The translations under genes and the position numbers were made by a program. Source: Dryas octopetala (lineage: Eukaryota; Streptophyta; Magnoliopsida; Rosales; Rosaceae). Taken from it: DNA of 64,000 bases. The DNA is taken from contig OY992836.1 in assembly GCA_963921425.1 (NCBI GenBank), positions 19,361,614-19,425,613 on the forward strand. Reading direction: 5' to 3'. This document shows positions 48,489-59,513 of this stretch, in pieces (the stretch's first letter is position 1; each line of letters opens with the position of its first letter). The notes below the pieces were generated by a model. It did no database searches. It was not told the DNA's origin and was given only the letters and a program-made list of their open reading frames with translations.

Positions 48489-51400
48489 AGCAGATGTTGA
48501 CGCACCTTATCATTTAGCATCTGATCAAAATCAAAAGTGTAATTGGTCAATCTATTGTTCTTCAGATCAGCATACCTGTCAAAACATTGCTAGTATAAAA
48601 ACAGGTACTAAAACAATACATGTTCATGACAGTATAATAATGCTGCAAACATTCATATACATTATCTCAAGTTACTTTTTATAATTTGGATATCAAGGAG
48701 CTCTTAATAACTCCGAATGTTCTTCTAGCAATGCTAAATTAAGTAAGATATCCATTCACATTTTAAATTCAGGTCACAAAAAACTTGTTGCTGGAGTTAC
48801 AGTTTATGCATTCTTTCAATCTTTCTATTTTTATATAGGCTATCCCACCCCATTAATTACGATAATGACAATCACAATAACTACAATGGTCAACCAAGAG
48901 AAACATAAAAGTTCAGACAGCTTACTTAACAGCACCATAACCAACAGCCTCTGCAGTTTGGTCAAGCTCCTCTTCAGTCCATTCTCCAGCCCTACCTGAT
49001 TATGATTTAAAGAAAATATCATCCAATAAGAAGCTTAAAAAGTTAGATGCTATGTAATCTATACTAAAATGTGCAATAAAAATATAGGGAAGATATAAAG
49101 AGAGCTAAACCACATGTATAGCTACTTCAACAGAGGTCGCTCAATATCATACCACGCTCAATAAGAGCTGTTTTGCTTCGGTTCTTGGCTTCATCAAGTA
49201 AATCAACTAATCGAACCACCTCACTACTGCGAGTTCGAAAGCGTTTGCCATCTTCTCCAAGAACAAGACCAAAACCAACATGGCTAACTTTTGGATACAA
49301 GCCATCATCAGCTGGGAGCCAACCTGCAAGCTTAGCTGCCTGAAACAAAAAATCGAGATTATGTTTGACCCTATAATTGCATTGTACCTCCTATTGAAAA
49401 AGATAATTGTATTGTACTATTCCATGCCTTAGAAGGCACAAAAATGAACTTAATTGCAGTTCAACTGTTCGAGGCTTCAAGCACATTGACCCAAAGCCTA
49501 CTTACAAGTCAACCAAACAAGAAAAATTATCTTCTTCAATAAATAAGTATAAAAAGAACGTAAACCAGAAATGCATGAAACACCACAAATCAGGTTATGC
49601 AGAAACAGGTTATGGATTTCACTACATACCTTGAAAAACATATCAAAATGCTGGTTTTGGCCAACATCGGTAACATATATGATCCATTCAGCTTTCTCCT
49701 CATTAAGCCGATACCTATACAATGCAAGCAGCAACATCAGTAAGAGTGACAACATCCTCTCAAAGATGCATAATTAGACAGATCAGACAGAATAGTAGCA
49801 AAGGGATATGGCCAACTGACTGACCATAAAGCTATCGGTTTTGACTCATCAAACCCAAAAGTTCTTAAAATTTTCAAAATTATCACATAACGTACCAGAG
49901 GGCTGCCAAATCAGTTGAAGCATAGTTGAAACCACCATCGCTCTTCACAACGATAAGGGGGATATTAAACCCTTCAAGAAAGATTACACGAGCACCCTGG
50001 CTATCCTCAATTAATCCTTTATCACTCAACTCCTTTAAAACCCCAGGAATATATGGGTTGTAAAAGCTTTCTCCCTGAGTCAGAAATGAAGAACAATGAA
50101 GTACATAACTTTATTGCCCAAGCAACTAATGACGCTATATTAAATCCAAGAAATATACTATAATATTCTAACAGGATATTATATATAATAGTATCTGGAA
50201 ATGCACAGGATATAATCAACATTGCACTATAGATTACCTGGTCAAAGTTAGTTGATACTCCAACCACTCCGTTTCCACCTAAGGACCACCCCGCCCCCCA
50301 ACTCAAGCAACCCAAAAAAATTACTTTAAATGACTATTCTCATCACTAACCCTTGTGTGAATCAACTAATAAGCCAATCGAAATATTATACTAAATTTCA
50401 TCTTCATTGCTTGTTCTGCTATGTTATGATGTTACGTATGGCATGAAATCATCTTGGTGTAACCATACAGTAATACCTACATCCAGCTGGCTGGATAAAA
50501 CCAGGTTTTCAAAACATTTCTAATTAGCACAAACAATTAGAAGTTTTCCTTTACTGCACAATTTAGGAAGAAACCAAGAGTACATAAGTGTCCAATGGCC
50601 CCACTCACATGAAAAGCTAGCATGCAAAGAATGAAGTACATATTTCAAGAGCTTAAATTAGCATGGAATGGACTACCGGTTGTCCACTCATTACTTTGTA
50701 CTCTTCCCCTATTTTCAATAAAAAAGTAGTTTCCTATCTGAAAGGGGGAAAAAGTCAAAGCTACCCATAAGAGGTAGCCTGTAAAGCTAGAAATCTAGAA
50801 CATACCTTTTCCTCTAAATGAACTCCAAGGCGTTGATAGACCCTGTGAAATTCATTACGGCTGATTTCACAGATTTGGAGCCATGCCCCACGGTACCTAG
50901 GATCCCCACCCTGCGAATAAAGTTGCATCACAACCAAAAAAATAAACAGAAATTCAAAAGACGGTCTCCCAAAATTTAAAGGTTTTTTAACATTGTGGAC
51001 AAAGTTATCAAACTCATGTGCTTCTTTCTACTAAGAATAAGTAACTCACTTGAAGGTGAACCACTGCCTGTTGTGCTCGCTCCTTAAAAGCAGGATCCTC
51101 ATCAAATCTCTTTTTTGATGCCTTATAAAATACCTAAAAAAGACCCCTCAATTATAGTCACTGTTGACAACTTTTATTTTATTTTCTGGTTCATCATGCC
51201 CAGGGAAGCACCAAATAGAATGTCATAATACAAATATACAATTAAAGCACATTATCATCAGATAATGCAAATAAAAAGTGCTAATTTAGGACATACATTC
51301 ATCCATTCAACATTTATTGCCAGTTAACCACTAAAGAATAGCAGAAAAATGTGTTACTGCACATCTAACAAAAGGCTCTTTCAGAATATCACTCAATTTA

Positions 51401-54365
51401 ATTATATGAAGGCCCCCCAACCCAATCAAAAAAATAAAAAAGAAGTCACATTCATTCATGGTCATAAAGAGGAAAATATTATAGACGATGAATGAGTCAC
51501 TAATTAGTCTTAATGCAAAATGAGGGACGCAGTTTACATACAAAAGAATAGAGAGAATAATCTCACTCACCTGCAGATCACCAATGTCATTTTCACTAAC
51601 ATCTTCTGCGTTTGGGAACTTTTCGAAAAGGTATTCGATCAACATACCAAACTGCAATACACTGAACTTCTTTGAGTGACATGTTACTGATGGAAACAAA
51701 AGGAGTGTTTCTCTATAAAGTCTATTGTACATCTAACAATGAAGCTGTATTCCCAACCTCAGAAGGTTGCAAAGGTTACACCAATGAAGGGTCTAAAAGA
51801 GAACTGCATACAAATGTTGCCTTCACCAAATCACAAATACAATGGTATGTATGGTTGGATGCATGTTTGTATGTGTATAAACATATACATATATGTATAT
51901 ATAAAAAGCAGGTATCACACATTAGATGGTGGGGGAAACCTGAAGAGTTCTAGTTTACCATTTTTTTCTGGTTCAGTTTTGCTTATGAAGAAGGTACAAA
52001 ATATTGACATTAGCTCAGAAAGAAAAACAAGCTATGAAGCTCGAATTTAAAGCAAGAAACTATAGTTAGTTTAAGATGAGTGCAAACTTCAGGACTTGAT
52101 AACATGATCTTTATCATACCATAAATATGCTATCTAAAACTACATTTACCTGTGTACCCCAATCACCAACATGATTCCGTCGAAGAACTTCAACATTTGA
52201 AAACTCAAGCATACGGGACAGTGTGTCCCCAATAATAGTAGATCTTAAGTGGCCAACATGCATTTCTTTTGCTATATTAGGCGCGGAAAAGTCGACCACA
52301 GCCCTTTTGACCTGAAGCTGCGGTGCCCATTTTTCAATACCATCAAGAAGCATCTTTTGTACGCTCTGCAGCAACAATATTTACAGTTACAGTTACAATA
52401 AAGCAAAAACTTTTTTTGTGATAAATAATATAGTATAATAAAGTAATGTGAATTTCCATACCAAAATTTTAAACGAATGAAAAATTAAATAAGAACATAT
52501 AATTTTCAATCACATATAAAAGTTTAAGCAATACCTTAGCCATCCAATTCTTTGATAATACAACATTCACAAATCCAGGTCCTGCTAGAGAGCTTGATTC
52601 TATTATTTCAGATTTAGGAAGATTTTCCCTGATGGCCTACAAAAATGAAGCACCAGTCATTACTCAATGCTATCAATTCAAAGCCTACACAGAAGCCATA
52701 CCCATCCAACATTAAACGAGTCCAGCATAGAGAAGTACAAAAAGGTCAGTACCTCTCCAACAGATTTAGGATTCTTGAAATCCGTTCCCTTTCCTTTTAT
52801 TTTAGAAAATAGGCCCATGGCATTGTTACTGCACCAAATAAAGACATCTAAATTTAATAATTCAAAAAGGAATACGTTCAAGACACGAATTCAAGATTAA
52901 AATATCTTTCCAGTGATAGAAACAAATGAGAGATTCTATAACACTTATAATAAAATAAAAACAATGCCTCAAATTTACAGTTTAGAATAAAAGCTTATAA
53001 GGTACCATTGATAATCGCCAAATTTGCCAGTGCAAGCAGCAATTAACGGCTCACAATCTGGCTCATTGGGGACTACAGCTTTAAGCGATGCTTTAAACAG
53101 TTTTGCTAATTGCCGCTTTACATTTCCGAGATTCTCTTCTCCCTGAGCCAGAACAGTCAAATTCGGTTTCAGATACAATTCAATTGGCCCACACATTGAG
53201 TACTGAAGAAAGCTAACTCAAATTTGAAATGTTAAAATGTAAAATTCTATGACTTAAAAAATAACTTACAGCTGCCATCGTTGATACTGAGTGTGCCTTT
53301 GTTGCAAAAATAAGCTTTCTAGATGCCGCCTTCAATAAGTCTGTCTAGTTTCACAATGACTACATTAAATTACAACAAAAATTATGAATCTCCTAAATTA
53401 AATTAATATAAACTCAAAATATCTATTAAAATAAAAAACTAAAAAAATAGAATAATAGACTACTTAGCATAAATTCCGATTAGGAAACTAAAAGTATAAA
53501 ACTGATTTGTATTTATGTATGGCTCCTAGACTTCACGATGCTTTATAAGTAAATTCAAGGAATAAAATTTCGGGTTTCGAGGAAATTTTCATCGAAATTT
53601 CTATCAAATTTCGACGAAAATTTCGAAGATTTTTAAATTTCGACAAAAATTAGATGGAAACGATGGAAATTACTATTAAAATACAGAAATTTTGAATGAA
53701 ACTTTACCATATGTTTATTTAACATATTATCTACTAAATTGATAAAAAACATTGAAGAAACTAATTATATATATAGTAGGCTTCATATGATATAAGATGA
53801 ATATAATGTGCTCTGGAGACAAATACTGTTAAATAAAATTAGTATAATGAATAAATGAAATTAGTATATTATTTATACTTTATAATCTATACATTAAACC
53901 CTATATATTTTATAATCTATACTCTATATTGTTTAGGATATGGTATATGATATTAGGATTTAGACCCTTTATGGTATTTTTAATTATTTTTTATATAAAA
54001 ATATATTAAAGTTTATTGATTTAGAGTTTAAAAATAACTAAACGAAACTCCAAAATGGCCAAACAAAACCCAAAACCATTTTTTTCTTTACAATTGCCCA
54101 AATGCCCCAAATTCCAATCAACCCTAAACATTTTAATTTTTTTTCTCTTTTTTATTATTTTTTTCCTTTTTTTTCTTTTTTTTTCTTTTTCTTTTCTTTT
54201 TTTTCCTTCTTTTTTTTTTTCCTTTTTTCTTTTCTTTTTTTTCCTTCTTTTTTTTTCTCCTTTTTTCTTTTCCTTTTTTTTTCCTTCTTTTTTTTCCTTC
54301 TTTTTCTTTTCCCCCGTGAGTCTCCATCTCCAGTTCTTTTTTTCTTCTTTCTTCGTCATCCCCTG

Positions 54366-54446
<81 letters not shown>

Positions 54447-55155
54447 TATCCCTCAACCCACCCTCACCTCTTTCTCCCTCATCTCCCCCATGTCGCCCCT
54501 CTGCCACCGCCCCATCTTTCTCCCCCCTGCTGTCGCCCCCTTTTTCTCCGTCGATCTCCGCTCTGCTGCCCCCTGCTGCGCCCCCTCTTTCTCCCTCGAT
54601 CTCTTCCCTACCGCCCCTGCCGCCCCCCTCCTCTTTCTCCCTAGATCAGATGGATGAAGCTGTAAACAAATGGATGAGATCATCTCCTGATTCTCCTCTA
54701 AACAGCCATGTAAGTGTCTGTTTTTTTTTAATGTTTGAGGCTTTGAGCGTTTACATGTTTTTGGGCGAAGAGACAGAGTTCTAAGGCAACGGGGGGTTGG
54801 GTTTGTTAATTATAACTGAGATTTTCTTTCTCCGAAAACAGAAACAGGAGTTTAAATTAAAATTTCCGTCAAATTTCTTACGTTTTCTCAGTATCCAAGC
54901 ACAGTAGAAGCAAGCAAAAGAAACAATCTATTCATATATAAAAATGTAAAGCCCGAGCCGTAAAAAGCAGCAACTATTACATACATATATATCGGGTACA
55001 TGCATGTATCAATCAAGACGGAGTGAGAGAGAGAGAGAGAGCTGACCAGCGGCGGCGAGAGAAGGCGGCGAGGGGTGGAGGTGAGAGAGTCGACTGAGAG
55101 AGAAAAACGGGGCGGGAGAAATCGGCGCCACTACCAGGTTTAATGTTCCTAACAT
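47163..55155 (-). CDS. ArgRS: Arginyl-tRNA synthetase, with N-terminal organelle-type presequence
   Basis: Class Ia synthetase charging tRNA-Arg. Nineteen coding exons (minus): 55047-55155, 53270-53340, 53006-53142, 52753-52828, 52535-52636, 52150-52365, 51571-51651, 51050-51133, 50806-50910, 49896-50074, 49630-49714, 49153-49339, 48926-48995, 48506-48575, 48199-48288, 47827-47895, 47606-47707, 47163-47273. (That is 18 blocks; a nineteenth was not found and is not needed.) All join in frame to 647 residues. Seen: HVGH (about 201-204, HIGH motif), DWGTQ, the KMSKS position as GKRFRTRSS, anticodon-binding domain [17 protein letters not shown], and the end [18 protein letters not shown]. Residues 1-57 are rich in Ser, Ala, Pro, Leu, Arg and His and almost free of acids, like a targeting peptide. 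Met58 would start a 590-residue form of usual cytosolic length. Intron 1 (1.7 kb) holds a hAT end and the polypyrimidine tract. Confidence 0.93.
48445..48486. repeat. GA microsatellite in an ArgRS intron
   Basis: About 20 GA units, preceded by a GGGAGAGA-type degenerate stretch. Confidence 0.95.
53556..53840. mobile_element. Solo left end of the same hAT family, in ArgRS intron 1
   Basis: Starts CAAGGAATAAAATTTCGGGT and follows the left end of the element at 32254 with scattered substitutions through the GAAATTTCG-rich zone, the TTTAACATATTATCTACTA stretch and to AAATACTGTTAAA. Beyond that the match stops. No right end or transposase was found, so it is a truncated or internally deleted copy. 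Confidence 0.75.
54133..54443. repeat. 310-base polypyrimidine tract ending in a CT microsatellite
   Basis: From 54133 almost every plus-strand base is T or C: T-runs with CCTT/TTCTT units to about 54310, a short mixed stretch, then (CT)n of about 37 units at 54368-54443. In the ArgRS transcript it reads as a purine (GA) tract inside intron 1. Open frames across it are artefacts of the repeat. Confidence 0.9.
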
Positions 55156-55708
55156 TACTTTTCTCTTTTTCCCTCGAATTTCTTTATTTATATTTTTATA
55201 TATTCCTTTTCTTTTTCCTCACGCTTCGCTCAGACAGTGAGAAGAATCCCCTACTCTCCCCAAGCACCTTCTGTTCCGCCGCTTCTTCTTCTTTTTCTGT
55301 TGATTGAGAGGTTAGCCAATGAGATATCGCCATGTCAGCAAAGAATGGATAGGGGTCCCACACAGTAAACGGGCTTACCAAGTACAGTGGTTTGGACTCT
55401 TGGAGTGGACTTTGGACTTTGGACTTGGGGTAAAAGGCAAGCCTATAGAGCCCAACATCACATTCTTGTGTTTTTGCTTGTAGCCCAAGTTCACAGAAAG
55501 TTATATTTATTATTTGATGAGTAGGAAAATGACATTTGGTCGTTCTTATCCGATTGGCTCTATCCAATCAGAAAGCTCAGTATCCCATCAAATAAAAAGA
55601 AATGAATAAAAACCTTCCCATATTTAACTCCCCTCTACAAATAGAATGACTACTCACTCTTACATATTACAGTGTTGACTGTTGAGGTTGATCACCAGTG
55701 AGAAAAAG
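55156..55708. other. Divergent promoter between ArgRS and the small protein gene
   Basis: About 550 bases serve the ArgRS gene (minus) and the gene at 55709 (plus). An AT-rich stretch CATATTTAACTCCCC lies about 90 bases before the latter's ATG and may include its TATA element. Confidence 0.5.
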
Positions 55709-55948
55709 ATGAAGAACAGTAGGACTGGGAAGGGGGGTTACAAAGGGAATGGGAAAGCCATGGAGGTGAGGAAGGACAGGAAGTCAGGGACGGGCATGAA
55801 TGGATCACCCAAGAAGGGAGGCCATGGAGGCAAGTTCACTTGGGCTGGTGATCTTGCTTACTCCCCAGCCGAGATGGGCCTCCAGAAGGAAGTTCTCGAT
55901 GCCAAGGACCCTAACTTTGAAGACCCAGAAGAGATCCCAACCGTCTGA
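55709..55948 (+). CDS. Small conserved Lys/Gly-rich protein, function unknown
   Basis: An intronless frame of 79 residues. The start used is the ATG at 55709 (MKNSRTGKGG); codons upstream are open for a short way but offer no ATG. It is very basic in the first half (KAMEVRKDRKSGTG), then PKKGGHGGKFTWAGD, and acidic at the end (DAKDPNFEDPEEIPTV). The spacing of KKGG.GGK.TW followed by DPNF..PEE recalls the linker seen near the N-terminus of plant MA3/PDCD4-like translation factors and of Stm1/HABP4-type RNA-binding proteins, but no folded domain is present. It is likely a real gene because the motif-rich composition is unlike the neighbouring non-coding DNA. Possibly RNA- or ribosome-associated; that is inference. 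Confidence 0.65.
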   Translation: MKNSRTGKGGYKGNGKAMEVRKDRKSGTGMNGSPKKGGHGGKFTWAGDLAYSPAEMGLQKEVLDAKDPNFEDPEEIPTV

Positions 55949-56476
55949 TTCTACTGATCATCATGACATTGATCGTGATCTACTACTCTTGATGTTGATG
56001 TAAATAGATAATGCCATCCTACATTGTGTACAACTTTTCATTAAATCAAGTGGGGTTTGTTGTTTTCGTTTGTTAGTGCATAATCTGATCATTTTGTTCT
56101 CTCTCTGATGGATGCTTTAGATATTTATCAAATTGTTATGCAGATGCTTCTCAGATTGGCGTTTTAGTATCATTTCAGCTAATATATCACAGAATCAGTT
56201 AGTTTCGGATTAAATTGTAACTTGTGAGTACTCTTCAAAATGTTATTTGGTTTTAAAACAAGAGACAGAGAATGGGGATTGAATGATTGTGATATTGTTT
56301 ATTGCTTATGCCATTATAGATACAGCTTTAATATCTCAGTAATGCACCACTATCCACTAATCCAAGATCCGAATTTTTTGTAACAATAATACACATAGAT
56401 GACTGTTTAAATCACTATCTACAAGGTAACATTTGAAATCTGCATAGTATTTCAGTCTACAAGCTGTCATGTTATG
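55949..56476. other. Gap before the pseudogene pair
   Basis: 3' UTR of the small gene at its start; nothing else recognised. Confidence 0.5.
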
Positions 56477-57509
56477 TTAGTTCACCATTGATGATTTGTG
56501 ATGCATGTCTGACAGCTCTAGAGACTTTCCAAACTTCATGCTGTACAAATTTGCATGACTATGCAGTATTCAAATTCCTAGCATTTTCAATGGCTTCATC
56601 TATTCCAGGGAAGGATTTAGATCCATAATCATCATGCTTTGAGGGTCCATAAATTTGCACAAAATATTATACTAATGGGTCCATCTTATAATAATCAATC
56701 AAAATGCAAGATCACCAGGTTTGGAAAACCTGTTTAGTTTCAAGGGAACATACCAAATGTTTGTACCATGACCTTCCAAAGAGTCCATCTCGACCAGTAA
56801 ATGCACGCTCTGCCATCATTAGTCTGTCATTTAGCTCTCTCACCTTAAAATGGTCCTTCTTCCGCATGAATTGCCAACCTTTGTTTTGTTCTATTTCATG
56901 GAGAATTATGCTTCAGTTTTGCAACACATGTGAAATGGAAGTGTAGATAATGATTTGTAAGAAACTCAATTGATACCTTCCTCTGGTTGTTTATTTTTGT
57001 GGCTGCTTTTTTGAGCTCCTCAATGTTCTTATGTGAGATCTCACCTTCCAAGTTCTTCATTTATTTCTGTCAATCAGGTTTTCAATGCTATTCAGGTTGA
57101 TTTCAATTCTTTTGGTCACTAAACCCCTGTGCAAAAGTTTTTTATTGTAATGTTGCCATACCTGAAGCTCTAGAGCGTAGGAGAGATAATTAAAAGGCAA
57201 GAATTCTGCATCTACTAGCCAAAAAGCTACCAAACCCCATAAATTTGCCACTGTTTTCAGTACCAATGAAGTCAACAAACAATGCCTCAGATGCTACATT
57301 ACTGTGGATATAAAAGGAACTAGTATTGTCTTTGGATGTTTCTTTTAGGAGTAATTTAAAATTCATTGAAGTGCCAAAGGAGTGCAACTAGAATTGTTTG
57401 CTTTTGATAAAAGAAAGAAAAATTATAGGCTAACCTGCAACATGCCTCTGAAACATTGGATCACCAAACTTTTGCATCCATTTAAAGTCATCATACATTG
57501 AATGGTATA
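56477..57509 (-). pseudogene. Fragment of glutamate carboxypeptidase II (NAALADase/AMP1-like), C-terminal part
   Basis: Five exon-like blocks on the minus strand: 57435-57509 (YHSMYDDFKWMQKFGDP), 57162-57250 (LWGLVAFWLVDAEFLPFNYL), 56977-57066 ([18 protein letters not shown]), about 56754-56913 (VRELNDRLMMAERAFTGRDG) and 56477-56655 (HDDYGSKSFPGIDEAIENAR, ending INGELT). These are the end of the peptidase domain and the transferrin-receptor-like dimerisation domain of plant AMP1-type carboxypeptidases. Damage: TAA at 57061-57063 at the start of the third block; TAG at 56559-56561 where the family has Glu (NTA-E-S); and the acceptor before the last block reads AA instead of AG (56656-56657). 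Upstream exons are missing. It is a decayed fragment that kept its introns, so it was copied as DNA, not from mRNA. Confidence 0.82.
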
Positions 57510-59251
57510 CTGTAATATGATGAGCACTTCAAGAAAATTGTATCAGTGGTAGAGAAGGTTGTTAAGGTATTGTTTATTCTCTTGTAATAAAATTCATGTA
57601 AATTTGTTGTATGGAGGAAACACAGATGGCAAAAGCATAAGATCTTTCAAACTTGTGCTCTTTTTTGTTGAGAATCCTTTACTGGTTAGCTGTAATTTTT
57701 TTTTCCAGGGAAAACAGCCTTTTGAGCGCATTGAAGTATCAAGGAACAAGCACTAGAGATTTTCTCAGAAAATAAATTCAAGGTAAGTGAAGGTACTTAG
57801 TTTCGTTTTTTTAAAAATAAATGATTGTTAACTACTTATCGTATATGCATTCCATACTTCCAAAATCAATTTCAGATTTGTTTTTGTTTTGGACTATTTT
57901 AATAAGGTTGAAATAATCAATGGTCTTCCAGTAGAGGAAACCATAACTGTATATAGATGTGGCCCCTTGGTTGACTTGTGTCGTGGACCCCATATACCAA
58001 ATACTTCCTTTGTCAAAGCATTTGCATGCTTGAAGGTATGTGTACCATGCATGTTATAGTTGTAGTTTGTAATTAAGATTCTCCTACATCTTGTTTGCAT
58101 GTTCTGCAACTTATGAATTTGCACTCTCAGGCTTCTTCAGCATATTGGAGAGGTAACAAGCATCGCGAAAGTTTACAAAGAGTTTATGGAATATCCTACC
58201 CGGATAAAAAGTGGTTGCAGGTGACATCATCTTTTTGACTGAACATATCTTTGGTTTTGGTTTTATTTATCTGCTTTGCTTTCTTTTCTGCTTCAGCTAA
58301 GTTTTTGAGTGTTTTTTAAAATCTAAAGTTAGTTGTAGGCATTAATTGTTACACTAATTTTTCAAATTGATACCAAATTGAAATCTATGCATATTCAATT
58401 TCAGTGCTAACTCATAAAATTGAATTTCACTATGGATCCGGATACAGAATAGAGAAAGCACTTCAATGAAATGAAAAAGGTTTCACATGTGAAGGAAAAA
58501 AGATGTTTCATTTTAGTTAACCAAACACCATAGTGTAGTTGTACTCGAAATATGTTGATTCCATTTGTTAAGCTTGTTTGATGGCTCTAGCACCTCACAC
58601 GAGAATATAAATATCATAATAAAACATGGGGCAGTTTCTCTCATGATATTATAGAAATTGGAAACCTAAATTCACAGTCAGTAGTGCATTGGGTGTGTTT
58701 CTGAGCTATGTAAACTGAAAATCAATAAAGCTGAATGAAGTGCAAGCAATACACCTTGGTGTAGTTTTATTCAAGGCAATGATGTCAAGGAAATGAAATT
58801 TTCAGACCGTCTTTTACATAAGTTTAAATGTAAATCACAGTGCAATTTTAAGCTACAATGAATGTTACAGCAAACTATTTTTTAAGTATTAATTTGTAAT
58901 GTTTAGGCTGTAGTAGTTCTTGAATTATTTCATTTTCTTACCAACATCTCCCTTTTTTCTGCAGGCATATATGCAACAACTGGAAGAATCAAAAAAATAT
59001 GATCATAGAGTGTTGGGTGTAAAACAAGAACTGTACTTCGGTCACCCACTTAGGTATGTAATGAGTTCGTATTTCTTCATTGTTTTAAGTGAACAAACGT
59101 GTCAATGATTTCCATTTGATTATTTTTACTCGTCAATTTCAGCCCGGGAAGTTGGTTTTTCCTACCTAGAGGGACCCGGATCTATAAGAAATTAATGGAG
59201 TTCATACAAAATCAGTATAGAGAGAGAGAGGATATGAAGAGGTTGGCAGTC

Positions 59252-59513
59252 AATATTCAGTTTTTACATCAACCTATTAATCTTTTATAATATGCACATC
59301 AGCACATAGTATTTCTTCCTTTGGTAGGTTATATCACCAAACTTGTACAATATGCAACTTTGGGAAACATCTGGTCTGGTCATGCTAAAAATATTCAGTT
59401 TTTACATCAACCTATTAATCCTAAATAATATGCACATAGTATTCCTTCCTTTGGTAGGTTACATCACCAAACTTGTACAGTATGCAACTTTGGGAAACAT
59501 CTCGTCATGCTGA
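59252..59513. repeat. Tandem duplication covering one ThrRS exon
   Basis: Two copies, 59252-59387 and 59390-59513, both run from AATATTCAGTTTTTACATCA through the acceptor TTTGGTAG and the exon start (SPNLY.MQLWETS). The first copy lacks the rest of the exon (HADKYRDN) and its donor; only the second is complete. Confidence 0.85.

Noticed and set aside
54055-54657. Long Phe/Leu/Ser-rich frames on the plus strand and Lys/Glu-rich frames on the minus strand
   Set aside because: They are produced by the pyrimidine tract and CT microsatellite; a frame without stops is expected from such repeats. The minus-strand frame also lies in ArgRS intron 1.
54651-54710. Short plus-strand frame [20 protein letters not shown] followed by a GT
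   Set aside because: Looked like a first exon, but there is no partner exon and it lies inside the well-supported ArgRS intron on the other strand.
55196-55567. 123-residue minus-strand frame upstream of the ArgRS start
   Set aside because: No family recognised; it covers the divergent promoter and has no splice link to the ArgRS first exon.
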